Assembly (NCBI RefSeq): GCF_025971955.1
Contig: NZ_JAPDMX010000024.1
Coordinates: 159,562 to 223,561 of the forward strand
Source of the DNA: Shewanella subflava
Lineage (GTDB): Bacteria > Pseudomonadota > Gammaproteobacteria > Enterobacterales > Shewanellaceae
Length of the DNA stretch: 64,000 nucleotides
Direction: 5' to 3'
Positions 62,833 through 64,000 of this stretch are shown here, piece after piece. Positions within the stretch are counted from its first letter, which is position 1. Every line of letters starts with the position of its first letter. The notes under the pieces were generated by a model. It made no database searches, had not been told where the DNA came from, and worked only from the letters and a program-made list of their open reading frames with translations. The translations under genes and the position numbers were made by a program.

Positions 62833-63587
62833 TAGAACTTATAACCTCTGTGTAGGGCGACAACACCGTCAGTCATGTTGGTGTAATCTACTTGTTCTAG
62901 CCCTGCATCGATCATCATTTGTTTCAGGGTTTCTTGATCAGGGTGCATACGAATAGATTCCGCTAAGTATTCATAACTGTCAGCATCTTGGGTGATTAAC
63001 GCGCCCATTTTGGGTAACACTTTAAAGCTATAAAGGTCATAGACTTTACGCATTATTTCATGCTGAGGTTTAGAAAACTCAAGCACTAATAACTTACCAC
63101 CTGGTTTCAATACGCGTTGCATTGAGCGCAATGCGGCATCTTTATCGGTAACGTTGCGTAAACCAAATGCGATGGTAATGATATCAAAGTGATTATCAGG
63201 AAACGGTAAGGCTTCGGCATTTGCTTGTACGTAACTTACGTTACTCACAATGCCTTTATCGCGCAGTTTAGTTCGACCGACTTTTAACATAGAGTCATTA
63301 ATGTCAGCTAAAATCACTTGGCCCGTTTCCCCAACGAGGTGAGAAAACTTAGCCGTTAAGTCACCAGTACCGCCGGCTAAATCTAACACTTTCATGCCGG
63401 GGCGTGCTGCGGCAACTTCAATCGTGTGACGTTTCCAGAAACGATGAACGCCAAACGACATCACGTCGTTCATAATGTCATATTTTGCAGCAACAGAATG
63501 AAATACATCCGCAACGAGATCGGCTTTCTTTTCAGCCTCTACGGTTTTGTAGCCAAAGTGGGTGTTTTTTGATTCGCCCTCAGACAT
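62832..63587 (-). CDS. ubiE: Demethylmenaquinone/2-octaprenyl-benzoquinol C-methyltransferase UbiE
   Basis: A 251-residue SAM methyltransferase used in both ubiquinone and menaquinone synthesis. Motifs: [42 protein letters not shown] and [15 protein letters not shown]. Both quinones matter here: menaquinone feeds FrdCAB. It is the first gene of the ubi-tat run; its promoter is in 63588-63857. Confidence 0.97.
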   Translation of the reverse strand: MSEGESKNTHFGYKTVEAEKKADLVADVFHSVAAKYDIMNDVMSFGVHRFWKRHTIEVAAARPGMKVLDLAGGTGDLTAKFSHLVGETGQVILADINDSMLKVGRTKLRDKGIVSNVSYVQANAEALPFPDNHFDIITIAFGLRNVTDKDAALRSMQRVLKPGGKLLVLEFSKPQHEIMRKVYDLYSFKVLPKMGALITQDADSYEYLAESIRMHPDQETLKQMMIDAGLEQVDYTNMTDGVVALHRGYKF

Positions 63588-63756
63588 GGGTATATTCCTA
63601 TAATGTGCGATAATGAATTGCTAGTTTATGCCATTGTTGTAACTTGCAACATCACCTAAATGCGAGAGTGTGATAACAATCAAGCCGATAATATGTGATA
63701 CGTAGCATTAACTTAATAAGACCACAGTGAAATCGTGGTGCCTATTTCGGCAAAGT

Positions 63757-63794
63757 AGAGCATAATTTTGCTCCGCATTAGAGCATAATTTTGG
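63757..63794. repeat. Short direct repeat AGAGCATAATTTTG
   Basis: Two copies about 24 bases apart (63757 and 63781) in the upstream region of ubiE. Function is unknown. Confidence 0.4.
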
Positions 63795-63857
63795 CATGAA
63801 AATCTACTCTGCCATGGTGGTCAACCACATAAATTGACTGATAGAGTCAGGCTTAGG

Positions 63858-64000
63858 TTAACTCAGTTTTGCTTTTCTGCCTTGTATGTAACTGTAAATT
63901 AGTTCGCTTATGCCCTGTCCCACATCTCGATATCCCGCACTAATACCAGCCTCGTGACAGGACGGCGCAGCTTCAGCTAAATGTAAGTAAGCACAATCAC
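63858..64000 (-). CDS. 3' end of an unidentified reading frame (truncated by window)
   Basis: Forty-six sense codons run from the right edge to a TAA (complement of 63858-63860). The peptide reads DCAYLHLAEAAPSCHEAG, then AGYRDVGQGISELIYS and ends GRKAKLS. The start lies outside the window. Family not recognised. It is on the same strand as ubiE but 270 bases upstream of it. Confidence 0.4.
   Translation of the reverse strand, partial: DCAYLHLAEAAPSCHEAGISAGYRDVGQGISELIYSYIQGRKAKLS

Overview
The window looks like chromosome of a marine gammaproteobacterium of the genus Shewanella, probably a cold-water species of the S. frigidimarina type. This is inferred from protein sequences and gene order (srkA-dsbA, ytfK, zapB, prmA-dusB-fis, frdCAB, rho, trxA, rhlB-gppA, and ubiE-ubiJ-ubiB-tatABC) and from the low to moderate GC content. 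No 16S or other marker gene is present, so the species is not proven.

Layout. 1-5106: the 3' end of a Glu-Pro-repeat protein, a small lipoprotein, selO, a DUF3630 gene, srkA-dsbA, and a palindrome-ended dispersed repeat. 5107-18179: stress and metabolic genes (ytfK, zapB, a RidA-family gene, ilvE, an SDR, a DJ-1 protein, a single-domain response regulator, aldB with a divergent AraC regulator, a kinase-like gene, a flavin reductase, a beta-CASP nuclease and an M20 hydrolase). 18180-26297: a signalling cluster made of a receiver-receiver-kinase protein, a 1666-residue hybrid kinase with two periplasmic sensor modules, and a divergent HD-GYP response regulator. 26337-36100: ppiB, EcsC, an FG-GAP surface protein, a decayed hairpin-rich intergenic region, hcp-hcr for nitrosative stress and a chemoreceptor. 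36364-38516: gltS and a VOC protein.

38799-42681 is a compact 3.8-kb integrated element at the 3' end of fis. It is bounded by 78-bp direct repeats that duplicate the fis tail and terminator. It carries an intact tyrosine integrase, an AlpA-type regulator, a phage Gp2/YfjJ-like replication protein and three small unknown genes. Its size, site and gene set match the phage-satellite class described in Vibrionaceae as PICMIs. This is the most interesting object in the window. A second pair of repeats just outside its left end suggests an earlier, now decayed occupant of the same site.

42667-53512 is conserved core: fis-dusB and prmA, a Wolinella-type quinol:fumarate reductase operon (frdCAB), rho, trxA, and rhlB with a short gppA. 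53628-53874 holds the second copy of the dispersed repeat. 53903-63587 is a long minus-strand run: ubiquinone genes ubiE-ubiJ-ubiB, the Tat translocase tatA-tatB-tatC, a secreted unknown, tatD, a membrane diguanylate cyclase and hemB, plus a separate secreted thioredoxin-like gene. The last 143 bases hold the 3' end of an unidentified minus-strand reading frame.
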